64,000 nucleotides of DNA from Dorea_D hominis (lineage in GTDB: Bacteria; Bacillota; Clostridia; Lachnospirales; Lachnospiraceae): the NCBI RefSeq assembly GCF_014287705.1, contig NZ_JACOOY010000014.1, positions 17,452 to 81,451 of the forward strand. Reading direction: 5' to 3'. Position numbers and translations under genes: made by a program. This document shows, piece by piece, positions 1 to 7,369 of this stretch (within the stretch, counting starts at the first letter, position 1; each line of letters begins with the position of its first letter). Below the pieces are notes generated by a model. It was not told the origin of the DNA and made no database searches. It saw only the letters and a list, made by a program, of their open reading frames with translations.

Positions 1-1038
1 CCATGGAACTACCCATTCATGCTCACGATCGAGCCTCTGATAGACGCTATTGCAGCTGGTAATACTGCCGTTTTAAAACCAAGTGCTTACTCACCGCATA
101 CAAGCGAACTCATTAAAAAAATGGTTGCTGACTGCTTTGATCCGCAGTTTGTGACTGTCGTAACCGGTGGCCGTGCGGAAAACACCTGTCTTCTTGGCGA
201 ACATTTTGACTATATTTTCTTCACCGGAAGTCAGGCTGTCGGCAAAGAAGTTATGCGCCAGGCATCTGCAAACCTGACTCCGGTCACACTGGAGCTCGGC
301 GGCAAAAGTCCATGTATTGTTGAAAAAAGTGCAAACCTGAAACTTGCTGCAAAGCGAATTGTCTTCGGAAAGTTCTTAAATTGCGGACAGACCTGTGTTG
401 CTCCGGATTATATTTACTGTGACCGCTCCATCAAGATCGACTTGATCCACGAGATCAAAAAACAAATGCAAAAACAATACAAATCAGATCCTCTTTCCAA
501 TAAAAATTATGGAAAGATTATTAATGAGAAACATTTTGACCGTATTCTTGGGCTGATTGAACAGAATAAAGTCGTATATGGCGGGCAGAGCGACCGCAGT
601 CGTTTAAAGATTGCACCAACACTTATGGATAATGTTACTTTCGATGATGCAGTCATGTCAGAAGAAATCTTCGGACCGGTACTGCCGATCCTGACTTACG
701 ACAACCTTGATATGGCTATCGAAAAAATAAATTCCATGCCTCACCCGCTGGCTCTTTATCTGTTTACATCTGATAAAGCTATCGCAAAAAAAGTGACTTC
801 CCACTGCGGTTTCGGCGGCGGCTGTATCAACGACACGATCATCCACCTTGCCACAAGTAATATGGGATTTGGCGGCTTCGGTGAGAGCGGCATGGGTTCC
901 TATCATGGATTGGATGGATTCCGCACTTTTTCGCATTACAAGAGTATTGTTGATAAGAAAACCTGGTTGGATCTTCCAATGCGCTACCAGCCTTGCCGCA
1001 AGATTCACGACAAGCTGATCCATATGTTCCTGCGGTAA
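1..1038 (+). CDS. Aldehyde dehydrogenase, class 3 type (5' end outside window)
   Basis: NAD(P)-dependent oxidation of aldehydes to acids. The open frame runs from base 1 (it begins PWNYPFML, the usual class 3 ALDH substrate/cofactor-loop motif), so the ATG at 19 is internal and about 110 N-terminal residues lie upstream. Visible are the catalytic Glu in LELGGKSP (near 290-302), the catalytic Cys in CGQTCVAP (codon near 393) and the EEIFGPVLP motif near 660-690. The C-terminus, with FHGLDGFRTFSH-like character and an amphipathic tail, fits the ALDH3/YwdH group, which is often membrane-associated. The substrate cannot be told from sequence. The next gene has its own promoter, so this is probably the end of a separate transcript. 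Confidence 0.9.
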   Translation, partial: PWNYPFMLTIEPLIDAIAAGNTAVLKPSAYSPHTSELIKKMVADCFDPQFVTVVTGGRAENTCLLGEHFDYIFFTGSQAVGKEVMRQASANLTPVTLELGGKSPCIVEKSANLKLAAKRIVFGKFLNCGQTCVAPDYIYCDRSIKIDLIHEIKKQMQKQYKSDPLSNKNYGKIINEKHFDRILGLIEQNKVVYGGQSDRSRLKIAPTLMDNVTFDDAVMSEEIFGPVLPILTYDNLDMAIEKINSMPHPLALYLFTSDKAIAKKVTSHCGFGGGCINDTIIHLATSNMGFGGFGESGMGSYHGLDGFRTFSHYKSIVDKKTWLDLPMRYQPCRKIHDKLIHMFLR

Positions 1039-1051
1039 GTGTTTCCTCCAT

Positions 1052-1080
1052 TTGCAAAATTGATATCTGCATTGTATAAT
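1052..1080 (+). promoter_or_regulatory. Sigma-A promoter for the deacetylase gene
   Basis: TTGCAA (1052-1057), a 17-bp spacer and a consensus TATAAT (1075-1080). Transcription would start near 1087, giving a leader of about 55 nt before the ATG at 1141, with a GAGGGG Shine-Dalgarno just upstream. Confidence 0.6.
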
Positions 1081-1140
1081 GTGGACACACTCCTAGGCTG
1101 AGTTTTTCCGGTTAAACAGGGAGACAGAGGGGACAAATTT

Positions 1141-2238
1141 ATGAAACACAAACACCAGAGAAATAAAATTCAAAGCAATAAAACGCAAAGCACCCATAAA
1201 CAACACAATCAAAATTATTCACTCAGCAGCTCAGGGCACAGGCGCCATAATAGCAGATCAGCTGTCTCTACACAGGTGCGCCGCCAGAAGCGTCTGCGTT
1301 GTGTGCTGACTGTCATTCTTCTGATCCTGCTTGCAGTTCTTGGTGCTGTTATCTTCTATAAACAGAAAGTACAGAAACAGGAACGTGCTCAAATTACAGC
1401 CACAAAGCAAGCCAAAGAAAAAAAAGCAGAGGAAGAAAAGGCTAAGGCTGCAGAACAAAAAGCGAAAGCGCAGGAAGCTGCTAAAAAGAAAGCAGAAGAA
1501 GCGAAAAACTCACGTTTTAATAAGGATGTGCAGACTGCTGAAAATACAGCGACCGAACAGGATCATAAGACAAACGGTCTGTCGATCTGCATGTATCACT
1601 ACGTTTATGATAAGAATAATCCACCGAAAGAGCAGTTGAACAACAACTTCATCGAAGTTCATGATCTCGAAGCGGAACTGAAATACCTGACAGAAAATAA
1701 CTACTACTTTCCTACCTGGGAAGAAGTCCGAAAATATGTCAAAGGCGAACTGCTTCTTCCAAAGAAGAGCGTTGTACTCACTTTTGATGATGGTGCGTAC
1801 AGTTTCTTAAATCTGGGTATACCGCTTTTCAACAAATATAAGGTCCCGGTAACTTCTTTCCTGATCGGTAATCTGGAAGGCAAGAAGAAGGTGAAGAAAT
1901 ATGCCAGCGAATATATGACATTCCAGTCCCATTCTTACAACATGCACCGGGGTGGCGGTAATATCGGACACGGCGGAATCTTCCCTGTCATGAACCACAA
2001 TGATGCCGTTGCTGATCTTCAGAAATCGATCCGCATCGGTGGCAATTCCGATGCTTTTGCCTATCCGTACGGTGATTACAATGACAGTTGTATCCAGGCT
2101 GTAAAAGATGCCGGTTTCAAATGTGCGGTTACAACCGAATACGGTCGTGCCAAAGTCGGAGATGATCCACTTGTACTTCCTCGTATACGTATGTTAAGAG
2201 GTCAGTCTTTAGACAGCTTCAAAAAACTGGTTGAGTAG
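1141..2238 (+). CDS. Membrane-anchored polysaccharide deacetylase (NodB domain)
   Basis: Predicted metal-dependent de-N-acetylase acting on a cell-wall or surface glycan outside the membrane. Residues 1-52 are basic and cytoplasmic, 53-72 form one transmembrane helix, about 75-125 is a Lys/Glu/Ala-rich coiled coil acting as a stalk, and about 145-365 is the NodB fold. Motif 1 TFDDG is at 214-218, the metal-binding His pair HSYNMH at 264-269, and an AYPYGDYND motif at 307-315. Length and layout match stalked peptidoglycan or exopolysaccharide deacetylases of Clostridia. The substrate is not determinable. Its 3' end overlaps the convergent Ig-like gene by 37 bp, and its terminator lies inside that gene. 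Confidence 0.88.
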   Translation: MKHKHQRNKIQSNKTQSTHKQHNQNYSLSSSGHRRHNSRSAVSTQVRRQKRLRCVLTVILLILLAVLGAVIFYKQKVQKQERAQITATKQAKEKKAEEEKAKAAEQKAKAQEAAKKKAEEAKNSRFNKDVQTAENTATEQDHKTNGLSICMYHYVYDKNNPPKEQLNNNFIEVHDLEAELKYLTENNYYFPTWEEVRKYVKGELLLPKKSVVLTFDDGAYSFLNLGIPLFNKYKVPVTSFLIGNLEGKKKVKKYASEYMTFQSHSYNMHRGGGNIGHGGIFPVMNHNDAVADLQKSIRIGGNSDAFAYPYGDYNDSCIQAVKDAGFKCAVTTEYGRAKVGDDPLVLPRIRMLRGQSLDSFKKLVE

Positions 2239-4010
2239 ATTACTCCACCAATAAGCAGAATACCAAGCACTGTTCCTGCGACTTTTCGAAGGAGCAGTGT
2301 TTTTGCTTGCTCTCTTTCTTTTTTCTTCTGCTCTTTCTTTATCTGCCTGGAACTGATATCGTCATTATCATCTTTTATAAATGGACGGATCAATGGCTCA
2401 ACCAGCTTCTCCAGCACAGATTTTTTCTTTTGTACTGTAAAATGAATCGTTTTCACTGCCACATTTCCGGTCTGATCTTTTGCCTCTGCGATCACCTCAT
2501 AATCACCTGCTTTCTTAATCGAAAATCTGGTCCTTGCTTTCCCTTGAACATGCTGTTGTTCTTTTCCATTAATCTGCACCTTTCGGAGTATATCTTCTGC
2601 ATCTTTAACTCCAATTTTAAATGTAAGATGTCCTTCATACTTTTCTCCTTCCTTTACGCCTTCAAACACAATCTCCGGTGCTGTATGATCAATTGTAAAT
2701 ACTGCTTTTGCGTGTGAGGTATTCCCGGCACGGTCTGTCGCATGTACTTCCAGTATGTGCTGTCCTTCTCTTGTCACTCGTTCTCCCATCGAATATAATC
2801 TTCCATCCAGCCTTACTTCATAATCGTAACCGGTAAAATCCTGTATGAGTTCTTCTTTTCTGTAATTCCATTCAAAGCTTTTTAGTTTTGCCTGATCCAG
2901 CGTATCCACATACCGGATCACCGGATTCTCCTGATCTACAATCACCTGAGCTGTCTGCTTTACTTCGTATCCTGCAGCGTCTTTTGCGTAAATATGCAGC
3001 CGGTAAATTCCATCTTCACGCAGTCTGTGAACACTTCTCTTCATCTCTCCATGATCTTCCCACACCAGTAATTCCTGTGACTGCTTCCTGCCCTTTGTAT
3101 TTTCATATTTTATTTCTGCATGAAATTCATCCAACACATTCTCTTCCTGCACCCTGTACACAGCAGTCAACGGTCTGCTTGTGATCATATATGGCGTCAC
3201 GCCTCTGATTTCAGCTTTTGGGGACTGATTATCAATATAAAGATTTCTTTCCTGTCTGTTCTGATTACCGGCATGATCTCGCGTCTCAAAAAGAACCCGC
3301 ACCGGTTTGCCATTTCTTGAAGACTGCCGGATCACAAAATTTCCACCTGCCTTTCCTATCTCTGCCTGCTTCTCTCCATTTACATAGCATGATATGTTTT
3401 TTATGCCGCTGTATTCGTCTTTTGCATTTACATGTACTGTCGTTTCATTCCTGTGCCAGCTTTCAAATCCTCCATCTGCCGATACTTGAAGTTCCGGAGC
3501 AGACAGATCGATTCTGAATGTTTTCTGCCACTGGAAATCCTCTTGTTTTTCACCGTTTTCATCTTCCATCCACACGTCCAGTTCCTGTTCTCCCTGCCGG
3601 AACCAGTCTTTCGGAATGGTATATTTCTTATTTTCTTCCGTGAGTTTTCCTTTTCCCAGTACTTTGTCCCCCTGTGTCAGCCGGAAGACTGTCTCCCCCC
3701 GTTTACTGACATGATGAAGAGTCACTTTCGGAATAGTCACATAATAACCATTTTCACCATCCGGCTCTGAACATTCTTTTTCAAATTTGATAATCGGCTC
3801 CGGTGGTGTCGGCTCTGGTTCCGGCGACGGCTCTGGTTCCGGCGTTGGTTCTGGCGACGGCTCCGATTCTGAACCTATTGCCTCTGCTTCTCTTCTGATC
3901 GTGATTTTTCCTACAGCCTTGTCTCCTGCATAAGACGGCATTGCCTGTTGTGCATAGATCATCGTGAGTACAAGTATCAGACACCCGATTGTTTTTATTC
4001 TTTTTCGCAT
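2202..4010 (-). CDS. Surface protein with Ig-like repeats and C-terminal membrane anchor
   Basis: 602 residues, function unknown. There is a signal peptide (about 1-28), an acidic Pro/Glu-rich linker of repeated PEPSPEP-type units (about 48-75), then several Ig-like beta domains. Each domain ends in a recurring I/V-D-x-x-x-P-x-I/L signature (FRIDLSAPEL, LYIDNQSPKA, VIVDQENPVI, FTIDHTAPEI). A Lys-rich stretch precedes a single C-terminal transmembrane helix (about 575-595) and a short tail; there is no LPXTG motif. The ATG at 4010 follows an AAAGGAG ribosome site and overlaps the pseudokinase gene by 16 bp, so the two are translationally coupled. A role in adhesion or in sensing extracellular structures together with the pseudokinase is inference. 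Confidence 0.7.
   Translation of the reverse strand: MRKRIKTIGCLILVLTMIYAQQAMPSYAGDKAVGKITIRREAEAIGSESEPSPEPTPEPEPSPEPEPTPPEPIIKFEKECSEPDGENGYYVTIPKVTLHHVSKRGETVFRLTQGDKVLGKGKLTEENKKYTIPKDWFRQGEQELDVWMEDENGEKQEDFQWQKTFRIDLSAPELQVSADGGFESWHRNETTVHVNAKDEYSGIKNISCYVNGEKQAEIGKAGGNFVIRQSSRNGKPVRVLFETRDHAGNQNRQERNLYIDNQSPKAEIRGVTPYMITSRPLTAVYRVQEENVLDEFHAEIKYENTKGRKQSQELLVWEDHGEMKRSVHRLREDGIYRLHIYAKDAAGYEVKQTAQVIVDQENPVIRYVDTLDQAKLKSFEWNYRKEELIQDFTGYDYEVRLDGRLYSMGERVTREGQHILEVHATDRAGNTSHAKAVFTIDHTAPEIVFEGVKEGEKYEGHLTFKIGVKDAEDILRKVQINGKEQQHVQGKARTRFSIKKAGDYEVIAEAKDQTGNVAVKTIHFTVQKKKSVLEKLVEPLIRPFIKDDNDDISSRQIKKEQKKKEREQAKTLLLRKVAGTVLGILLIGGVIYSTSFLKLSKD
2268..2304 (+). terminator. Intrinsic terminator of the deacetylase, inside the opposing gene
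   Basis: A 10-bp stem CACTGTTCCT / AGGAGCAGTG (one G-T pair) followed by TTTTT on the plus strand. It lies about 30 nt after the deacetylase stop codon and wholly within the 3' coding part of the convergent Ig-like protein gene. Confidence 0.65.
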
Positions 4011-5557
4011 ACTTTTTCTCCTTTCATCTGAAATCCCTGTTCCTGTAAAAGTTTCCGGAAATCTTCATTTTTCTGTATGTCCGTTCGATTTTTCACAGCT
4101 CTTTCTAATGCCTTTCTGCATGCTCTGCGGTTTTTTTCTTTCTCTTTGCATGTCACGCGCAATTTTAATACCTGTAATTCCACGGAATCCGGATACTCTG
4201 TCACTCCTTCCCGGATTCTGCGCATAGCATCATCATTTTTCTTATCTGCCAGAAAAAGCTCTGTCACTTTGCGGTACAATTCTTCTCTCTCTGCTCTTTT
4301 CCCTTCCACTGCAAGCAGTTCTTCATACATTTTTGCAGCGTCACTCTTTTTTCCATTCTGTTCATATGCCATTGCCATCCACTGCGTGACCTCTTCCTGC
4401 CCTTCTTTCTCCCCAAGTGCCCGATATTGTATCCCAAGCCTCAATAATTCTTCCCGCTGTTCTTTCGCATCCAGACAGGTATATCCTTTGAGTACACACC
4501 GGTAGTAAATGGCATCTTCTTTCTCTTCCAGCAGAAGTGCCGTCTGTTCAAGAGCCTGTTTTAGTTCTTCCTCCGGAAGTGTCTTCTCTGCAAGGCAGGC
4601 AGACACAGCTGCCATCCCTGCGGCGATCCCACTCTCTTTATCTGTCTTCTTTGTTCCGGCACACGCCGCCTCGAAATGCTGTCTGCTCTTCTCATAATCT
4701 TCCAGTTTCAAAAAATACAGGCTGCCAAGCTCCATTTCTGTAGTCTGCATCTGTTCTGCGGTTTCTTTTTTACCGGCTGTATATGCAGCAGCCTCTTTTT
4801 CATCTATCCCTGTTTTGGTTTCTGCTGCTTTTACATCGTTCCCGGAATTTATAGCATGGGATTTTTCTGAATATGAATTTGTAGAATGGGAATTTCCGGC
4901 AAAGATACTTCGCCCAAGTATGATTACAACTACTGCTGCAGCTATATAGAGCCATTTACGAAAATATTTTCCTTTTGATCGTTCTTTTTCTTCTTCGTTT
5001 TTGTATGATGGAATCATGCGCTTAATTTCCTGCGCAGACTGACAGGCTTTCTTTGACTGCCGGTTCAGACATCTGGAAATAATCTTTTCCAGTTTCAGAA
5101 TTTCCTTTTTGTTAAGATCTGGCAAAACTTCTGTCTCTGCCAGTAAATATTGATACGTGCGTGCCAGTCCGTACAAGTCTAATGTAACACTCGCGCGCTG
5201 ATAGTAGGCTTCTTCCTCCGGCAGGAAATGCTCTCTTATAGTCCGCTTCTGCATACGGATCAACATCTCCTGGTTGGATGCCGCCTTCAGATCAAGGAAA
5301 TACAATTCCTCATCTTCTGCTATGATCATGCTGTATGGATTCACATACTGATAACAAGGTGCACCCCTGCACTTGTGCACACACGCAAGTGTTCCTGCCA
5401 TCTTACGCATCCATGCAAATAACTGTTCTTTCTCTATCTCTTTTTCTTCCCGTATATAACGGATGAGCGTTCTTCCTCTTACATACTCTGAACTGACATA
5501 ACAACTCTCGCTGTGTTCGATCAGACGGAGTACATCGTATCCTTGTTCATATGCCAT
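3995..5557 (-). CDS. Pseudokinase-TM-TPR membrane protein
   Basis: 520 residues. Residues about 1-190 resemble the C-lobe of a Ser/Thr protein kinase but are catalytically dead: the glycine-rich loop is absent, the HRD-type catalytic loop reads YQYVNPYSMII with no His-Arg-Asp, and the DFG position reads LDLK. A basic stretch precedes one transmembrane helix (about 206-224). The outer part (about 255-520) is helical with tetratricopeptide-like pairs. The same general plan, cytoplasmic pseudokinase then TM then external helical domain, is known for the EssB/YukC family of type VII secretion, but no WXG100, EssC or other partner is present here, so I do not assign it. The start follows AAGGAG. 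It forms an operon with the Ig-like protein. Confidence 0.6.
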   Translation of the reverse strand: MAYEQGYDVLRLIEHSESCYVSSEYVRGRTLIRYIREEKEIEKEQLFAWMRKMAGTLACVHKCRGAPCYQYVNPYSMIIAEDEELYFLDLKAASNQEMLIRMQKRTIREHFLPEEEAYYQRASVTLDLYGLARTYQYLLAETEVLPDLNKKEILKLEKIISRCLNRQSKKACQSAQEIKRMIPSYKNEEEKERSKGKYFRKWLYIAAAVVVIILGRSIFAGNSHSTNSYSEKSHAINSGNDVKAAETKTGIDEKEAAAYTAGKKETAEQMQTTEMELGSLYFLKLEDYEKSRQHFEAACAGTKKTDKESGIAAGMAAVSACLAEKTLPEEELKQALEQTALLLEEKEDAIYYRCVLKGYTCLDAKEQREELLRLGIQYRALGEKEGQEEVTQWMAMAYEQNGKKSDAAKMYEELLAVEGKRAEREELYRKVTELFLADKKNDDAMRRIREGVTEYPDSVELQVLKLRVTCKEKEKNRRACRKALERAVKNRTDIQKNEDFRKLLQEQGFQMKGEKVCEKE

Positions 5558-5602
5558 GTTGTTCTCCTTTTTATGAAATTTTATGTTGAGTTTTGTATTG
5601 GA

Positions 5603-5656
5603 TTTTAATCTGATTGATTCTTTTAATCTGATTGATTCTTTTGATCTGACTAAATA
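5603..5656. repeat. 18-bp tandem repeat, about three copies
   Basis: Two identical 18-bp units at 5603-5620 and 5621-5638 (TTTTAATCTGATTGATTC on the plus strand) are followed by a degenerate third copy to 5656. It lies in the predicted 140-nt untranslated leader of the pseudokinase operon. Confidence 0.8.
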
Positions 5657-5704
5657 ATTATTTAGAATTTCCTCTGACTCTCTAAGACTTATTGAGTGAT
5701 TCTT

Positions 5705-5733
5705 ATCATACTGGATTTATTTCTAAAATGCAA
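5705..5733 (-). promoter_or_regulatory. Sigma-A promoter of the pseudokinase operon
   Basis: On the minus strand TTGCAT (5728-5733), a 17-bp spacer and TATGAT (5705-5710). The predicted start near 5698 gives a long leader that contains the 18-bp tandem repeats. The rest of the 5558-5939 gap is AT-rich and holds only this promoter, the repeats and the downstream terminator of the phosphofructokinase operon. Confidence 0.5.
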
Positions 5734-5792
5734 GCATTTTTTCTTCCGCAACCATAAATCTACCGACAGCTTCCTCCGGATGCTATAGTAAC

Positions 5793-5840
5793 GAAAAGCG
5801 CCTTCTCACAAATGCCGGGGAAGACATCTGGAGAAGGTGC
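5793..5840 (-). terminator. Terminator of the glpK-pfp operon
   Basis: Inverted repeat GCGCCTTCTC / GAGAAGGTGC (5798-5807 and 5831-5840). Read on the minus strand it is followed by TTTTC, about 100 nt past the phosphofructokinase stop codon. Confidence 0.55.
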
Positions 5841-5939
5841 TATTGTCAATCACATTCTAGTTGTATTATAGCATTTTCATACAATTTAATAAAATAAGTT
5901 ATTTTTATATATTCAATTACTTATAGAATACATCTATGC

Positions 5940-7187
5940 CTAGCGTTGACTCAGTTCTTTTGGTGTATACAAATGACGTGGAATACCATCTACCATGACC
6001 GGTGACACATCTCCCTGGATCAACGGTCTTACATAAGAAATAAATTCGCCGGTGACATATGTTCCGTCTTCAGTAACCCACTCTCTCGGAACTAATTTCT
6101 CGTCATTGGCAATCTTGTGAACATCTTTGACTTCGGTTCCACACTGATAAGGATCATCGGAAAGTCGCTGTAGAACAACCATTTTACCGGAATCTCCTTC
6201 ATCTGCTGCTTTCACTGCTGCACCGCCTACCTGATAAGCTTCCAGAATATCTACTCTGGATGAACAGTGGGACGCAGATCTCTGCAAAGTGCTTAACTCA
6301 ATGGCACGTGTCTTGCATCCGATCTCGCCCGCAATATAGCTTGCAAGATAAGAAGCTGTACCGGATAACTGTTTGTGACCGAATGCATCAACAAAATCAA
6401 CGCTGTTTCCAAGTTCACATACATATTTGCCATCTGCTGTTCGTATTCCTTCCGATACAGCAACAACTACGGATGGCTTCTTCTCGAGCAGTTCACGCAC
6501 ACGTCTGCCAAATTCAGCAATGTCAAATGGCAGCTCCGGCAGATAGATCATATCCGGTCCTTCGCAGTCTTCGCCTGCCGCAAGTGCACAAGCACCGGTA
6601 AGCCAGCCTGCGTTTCTTCCCATGATCTCTACAATGGATACCAGCCCTTTGCTGTATTCCAGGCAGAAACTGTCACGGATGATCTCTTTCATAGACGTTC
6701 CGATATATTTTGCCGCACTTCCAAATCCCGGTGTATGATCCGTCAGCGCCAAGTCATTATCGATAGTTTTCGGGCAGCCTACGAAACGTGTCGGATGTCC
6801 GGTAATGATCGCATAATCAGATAATTTTTTGATCGTATCCATGGAATCATTTCCACCGATATAGATAAATGCTTCTATGTCAAGCTTATCCAGGATTGCA
6901 AAAATCTTCTCATAGACGCTCTGATCTTCGTGTATTGCAGGCAGTTTATAACGGCAGGATCCTAAAAACGCTGCCGGTGTACGTTTTAACAGCTCCGCAT
7001 CAAGCTCTGTCTTGATATGATCCGACAGATCAATGTATTTTTCCTGCATTAATCCCTGAATTCCGTGCAGCATTCCATACACTTTCTTTGCTCCACGATC
7101 TTTTGCCGTGCGGTAAACACCCGCCAGACTTGAGTTGATTGCCGCTGTCGGTCCTCCCGACTGTCCTACAATTACATTTCCTTTCAT
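5940..7187 (-). CDS. Phosphofructokinase, pyrophosphate-dependent type
   Basis: 415 residues. It phosphorylates fructose 6-phosphate to fructose 1,6-bisphosphate in glycolysis. The phosphoryl-donor residues point to PPi rather than ATP: the loop reads GGNDS (111-115), with Asp where ATP enzymes have Gly, and the PKTIDND motif (139-145) has Lys where ATP enzymes have Gly. Both changes are the accepted signature of PPi-PFKs (EC 2.7.1.90), which run reversibly. The N-terminal GQSGGPTAAIN loop is intact. The start follows GGAAAGGAG, located within the end of the preceding DUF1667-like ORF. It is the third gene after glpK, so glycerol carbon and hexose phosphates may be co-regulated. ATP use cannot be excluded without assay. 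Confidence 0.85.
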   Translation of the reverse strand: MKGNVIVGQSGGPTAAINSSLAGVYRTAKDRGAKKVYGMLHGIQGLMQEKYIDLSDHIKTELDAELLKRTPAAFLGSCRYKLPAIHEDQSVYEKIFAILDKLDIEAFIYIGGNDSMDTIKKLSDYAIITGHPTRFVGCPKTIDNDLALTDHTPGFGSAAKYIGTSMKEIIRDSFCLEYSKGLVSIVEIMGRNAGWLTGACALAAGEDCEGPDMIYLPELPFDIAEFGRRVRELLEKKPSVVVAVSEGIRTADGKYVCELGNSVDFVDAFGHKQLSGTASYLASYIAGEIGCKTRAIELSTLQRSASHCSSRVDILEAYQVGGAAVKAADEGDSGKMVVLQRLSDDPYQCGTEVKDVHKIANDEKLVPREWVTEDGTYVTGEFISYVRPLIQGDVSPVMVDGIPRHLYTPKELSQR

Positions 7188-7190
7188 AAT

Positions 7191-7358
7191 TTATCTCTCC
7201 TTTCCTTCAGGCAGATGAGACTGTGCATAGGCTAATCCGCGCAGACAACCGTTCCCCGTTACATTAAATACCTGTCCGCCCTCGGCCTCTACAGTCAGAC
7301 TGCAATGATTTTTACAAACCTCACAATTAAAATGAAATACTTCTACTTTTTTCTCCAT
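7191..7358 (-). CDS. Small DUF1667-like Cys-rich protein (N-terminal half only)
   Basis: 55 residues. The pattern NCEVCKNHCSLTVE followed by VTGNGCLRGLAYA matches the start of DUF1667, a small four-cysteine domain normally about 110-120 residues and encoded beside a FAD-dependent GlpA-like oxidoreductase. Here the domain stops after the fourth Cys, and no GlpA-like oxidoreductase gene is nearby, only glpK. The four Cys (C-x2-C-x3-C and a later C) could bind an Fe-S cluster or metal. Its ribosome site lies in the glpK stop region (GAGGAG) and its own end supplies the site for the next gene, so it looks translated rather than decayed. The function is unknown. Confidence 0.7.
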   Translation of the reverse strand: MEKKVEVFHFNCEVCKNHCSLTVEAEGGQVFNVTGNGCLRGLAYAQSHLPEGKER

Positions 7359-7369
7359 ATCTTTTCGTT

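Noticed and set aside
1258..1458. Antisense ORFs over the deacetylase coiled coil
   Set aside because: Low-complexity Lys/Glu codons give open frames on the other strand; no start signals or known domains.
3995..5557. Active Ser/Thr kinase or type VII secretion protein EssB
   Set aside because: Catalytic residues are missing, and none of the type VII partner genes is present. Only the general layout matches.
5603..5656. CRISPR-like repeat array
   Set aside because: The repeats are directly adjacent with no spacers, and no cas genes are present.
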